Source: Mycobacterium sp. E787
Lineage (GTDB): Bacteria; Actinomycetota; Actinomycetes; Mycobacteriales; Mycobacteriaceae
Length of the DNA stretch: 64,000 bases
Direction of reading: 5' to 3'
Assembly (NCBI RefSeq): GCF_001668725.1
Contig: NZ_LZKL01000014.1
Span: forward strand, 1 to 64,000
Position numbers and translations under genes: made by a program. The notes under the pieces are model-generated. The model was given only the letters and a program-made list of their open reading frames with translations, searched no databases and had not been told where the DNA came from. This document shows, one piece after another, positions 55,480 through 64,000 of this stretch; the stretch's first letter is position 1, and each line of letters begins with the position of its first letter.

Positions 55480-55815
55480 TCAGCCGCGGCGGCGCGACCT
55501 GATCAGCTCGAGGCGCTCCTTGAGCAGCTCTTCGAGCTCTTCGACCGTGCGACGCTCGAGCAGCATGTCCCAGTGCGTGCGCGGGGGCTTGACCTTCTTC
55601 GGCTCGGGCAGGTCGCCCTCGATGAGGGTGCCCTCCATGCCGTTGCGGCACAGCCAGGTGCCGGGGATGTCGGCGTCGTCGGCGAAGGGGACCTCGAACT
55701 CCTCGCCGTTCTCGGTGCGATACCGCGCGATCTGGCGCGGCGCGAGGTCATGGTTGCGGTCGGTCTCGTAGCTCACGGCTCCAAGGCGGCTGCCTCTCAG
55801 AACGCGATCGGCCAT
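55480..55815 (-). CDS. rbpA: RbpA, RNA polymerase-binding protein
   Basis: A 111-residue transcription factor that binds the sigma-A region of RNA polymerase and stabilises open complexes; it also affects rifampicin sensitivity. The sequence MADRVLRGSRLGAVSYETDR, the beta-barrel core with YRTENGEEFEVPFADDADI and the C-terminal sigma-interacting helix (HWDMLLERRTVEELEELLKE) match the mycobacterial protein fully. A CTAAGGAG site precedes ATG 55815. Its promoter region carries a stress-type element at 55877-55903. Confidence 0.97.
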   Translation of the reverse strand: MADRVLRGSRLGAVSYETDRNHDLAPRQIARYRTENGEEFEVPFADDADIPGTWLCRNGMEGTLIEGDLPEPKKVKPPRTHWDMLLERRTVEELEELLKERLELIRSRRRG

Positions 55816-55876
55816 GGTGCTACTCCTTAGGTCCTTCGGGCTGGGGCTGTCTCAATGCCATTCTGTCCGTTTAGCA

Positions 55877-55903
55877 AACGTTAAGGCGGTCCGCGTAGTT
55901 CCC
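55877..55903 (-). promoter_or_regulatory. SigH/SigE-class promoter of rbpA
   Basis: On the minus strand GGGAAC (55903-55898) is followed after exactly 17 nt by CGTT (55880-55877). This matches the consensus of the SigH/SigE (SigR-like) stress sigma factors. The start of rbpA is about 60 nt further on. In Streptomyces rbpA belongs to the SigR regulon, which agrees. Confidence 0.6.
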
Positions 55904-55966
55904 GTGCCGACACGCGGCATACGCGGCGCGACCCTCAATGATACCGGGAACCCAAACCCGTCCGAC

Positions 55967-55972
55967 TAAAGT
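55967..55972 (+). promoter_or_regulatory. -10 element for the zinc-ribbon gene, leaderless
   Basis: TAAAGT (TANNNT) ends 8 bases before GTG 55981, with no ribosome binding site, suggesting a leaderless transcript. Confidence 0.4.
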
Positions 55973-55980
55973 CGGCTGGC

Positions 55981-56340
55981 GTGAGCCGCCGCACCCATCC
56001 GCAGCCGTGCCGCTGGTGTGGTCGTGACGTGACCGACGCGGGAATGGGCCGTCGCCGCCAGTACTGCCGGCAGTCGTGCCGGCAACGGGCCTACGAGCAG
56101 CGCGCGTCGTTGACCCGTGGCGAGGCGGGTGCTGCAGCGGCGTTGCCTCCTGACGCGGTGGTGTTGTCGGCCGACGATGCGGCCGATCTTTCCGACCGCG
56201 TCTACCAGGTGCGATGCGCGGCGGAGGACGTCGCCACCGCGCTCGACGAAGGAGCCGGGCACACCGAGCTGCGCGAGCTGTGCGACGTGCTGATGCGGGC
56301 CGCCCGTGCCGCCGACGGTTGGCGCCGAGCCGGCGTCTGA
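55981..56340 (+). CDS. Small zinc-ribbon protein (Rv2049c-like)
   Basis: A 119-residue protein whose N-terminus has four Cys in PCRWCGRD and YCRQSCRQRAYEQRA, a likely zinc-binding ribbon, followed by an alpha-helical acidic C-terminal half. It occupies the position of Rv2049c between rbpA and pks12 and is longer than the 74-residue product I recall for M. tuberculosis. The Cys arrangement resembles small DNA- or RNA-binding proteins; function unknown. Confidence 0.75.
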   Translation: MSRRTHPQPCRWCGRDVTDAGMGRRRQYCRQSCRQRAYEQRASLTRGEAGAAAALPPDAVVLSADDAADLSDRVYQVRCAAEDVATALDEGAGHTELRELCDVLMRAARAADGWRRAGV

Positions 56341-56664
56341 CCGGGCCTGACCACTACCGATGGGTATCCGAGTACAGTCGCGCCATGGGCGGCGGGCCAG
56401 CCGTACTCGGGTGTATACGTCGAAGCCGGCCCTCCTCTAGCAGCCGGGAGTGTCGGACGTTTTTGAAATCGCGCCGGAGTTGGCCATACTCACGAGCGAC
56501 ATTCTTGGGGTCGGAGAGCAGCACGAAGCTTGTTGGGGCTGGTCGAAAAATCCACGAGACCGATTCGTGCAGCAACTTCCGCGACTCGGCCAGGGCGTTC
56601 AGCGGGGCCGCATCCGGCGGCTGCGGACGGCCACCTGCCGGGTGAGGGTTAGGCGAGGTTAGTG
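56341..56664. other. 324-base region upstream of pks12 with no convincing gene
   Basis: This gap holds two short open frames, a 73-codon one on the minus strand (56354-56575) and a 70-codon one on the plus strand (56450-56662), neither with a recognisable family or a clear ribosome binding site. GC is somewhat lower than average around 56450-56570. The pks12 promoter must lie here. A GTG at 56662 and the ATG at 56665 are the candidate pks12 starts. Confidence 0.4.

Positions 56665-64000
<7,336 letters not shown>

Noticed and set aside
56354..56575. 73-codon minus-strand gene upstream of pks12
   Set aside because: No ribosome site, no family resemblance and no supporting context; kept only as part of the non-coding region.

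Overview
This window is a high-GC (about 70% by eye) mycobacterial chromosome segment. Gene content and order match the Rv2117-Rv2048c stretch of Mycobacterium tuberculosis in reverse orientation: mpa, dop-pup-prcB-prcA, pafA-pafB-pafC, tatA-tatC, helY, pepE, cobL-cobM-cobK, sigC, cobIJ-cobH-cobG, cobN, fxsA, lnt/ppm1, rbpA, pks12. It is not the M. tuberculosis complex. The PE/PPE, toxin and IS-rich block that separates prcA from pafA there is absent, and lnt and ppm1 are two genes rather than one fusion. A non-tuberculous, probably slow-growing species such as a M. avium-complex relative fits best, but the species cannot be fixed from the sequence alone.

Layout. 1-930: a DUF503 gene that appears split into two oppositely oriented halves, then lipoprotein gene lppK on the minus strand. 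1210-11996: the complete pupylation-proteasome locus (ATPase ring, two minus-strand genes of unknown role, deamidase/depupylase, Pup, 20S core, Pup ligase, WYL regulators PafBC). 12047-16154: Tat export (tatA, tatC) and the Ski2-like helicase helY. 16220-22171: DUF4333 protein, 5'-3' exonuclease, a small repeat protein candidate, an Arr-like mini-protein, the M24 peptidase pepE and a large alpha/beta hydrolase. 22327-25841: a CpnT-like NAD-glycohydrolase toxin with its overlapping immunity gene; the toxin tip and immunity gene have clearly lower GC. 25920-29755: F420-type biliverdin reductase, an SDR, and cobL-cobM-cobK joined by overlapping start/stop codons.

29752-36414 is the most unusual part. 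It holds SigC, an upstream zinc-finger membrane anti-sigma-like protein that runs in frame into SigC, a PPE gene, and an mmpS-mmpL operon whose promoter carries a CsoR/RicR-type palindrome (ATACCC-TAGG-GGGTAT). Together these suggest a metal-, probably copper-, responsive module. 36389-39625: cobIJ-cobH-cobG. 39747-44686: oxidative metabolism genes (FAD oxidoreductase with a SnoaL domain, Baeyer-Villiger monooxygenase, SDR, hydrolase) lying between cobG and cobN. 44690-52661: cobN and small housekeeping enzymes. 52654-55815: lnt, ppm1 and rbpA. 55981-64000: a small zinc-ribbon protein and the start of pks12 (one full module KS-AT-DH-ER-KR-ACP and part of the second KS), which runs off the right edge.

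Several genes (dop, pafA, pepE, the 26366 SDR, the 55981 zinc-ribbon gene) have a TANNNT-like -10 element 6-8 nt before the start codon, so they are probably leaderless, a common mycobacterial arrangement. rbpA has a GGGAAC-N17-CGTT promoter typical of SigH/SigE-class stress sigma factors.
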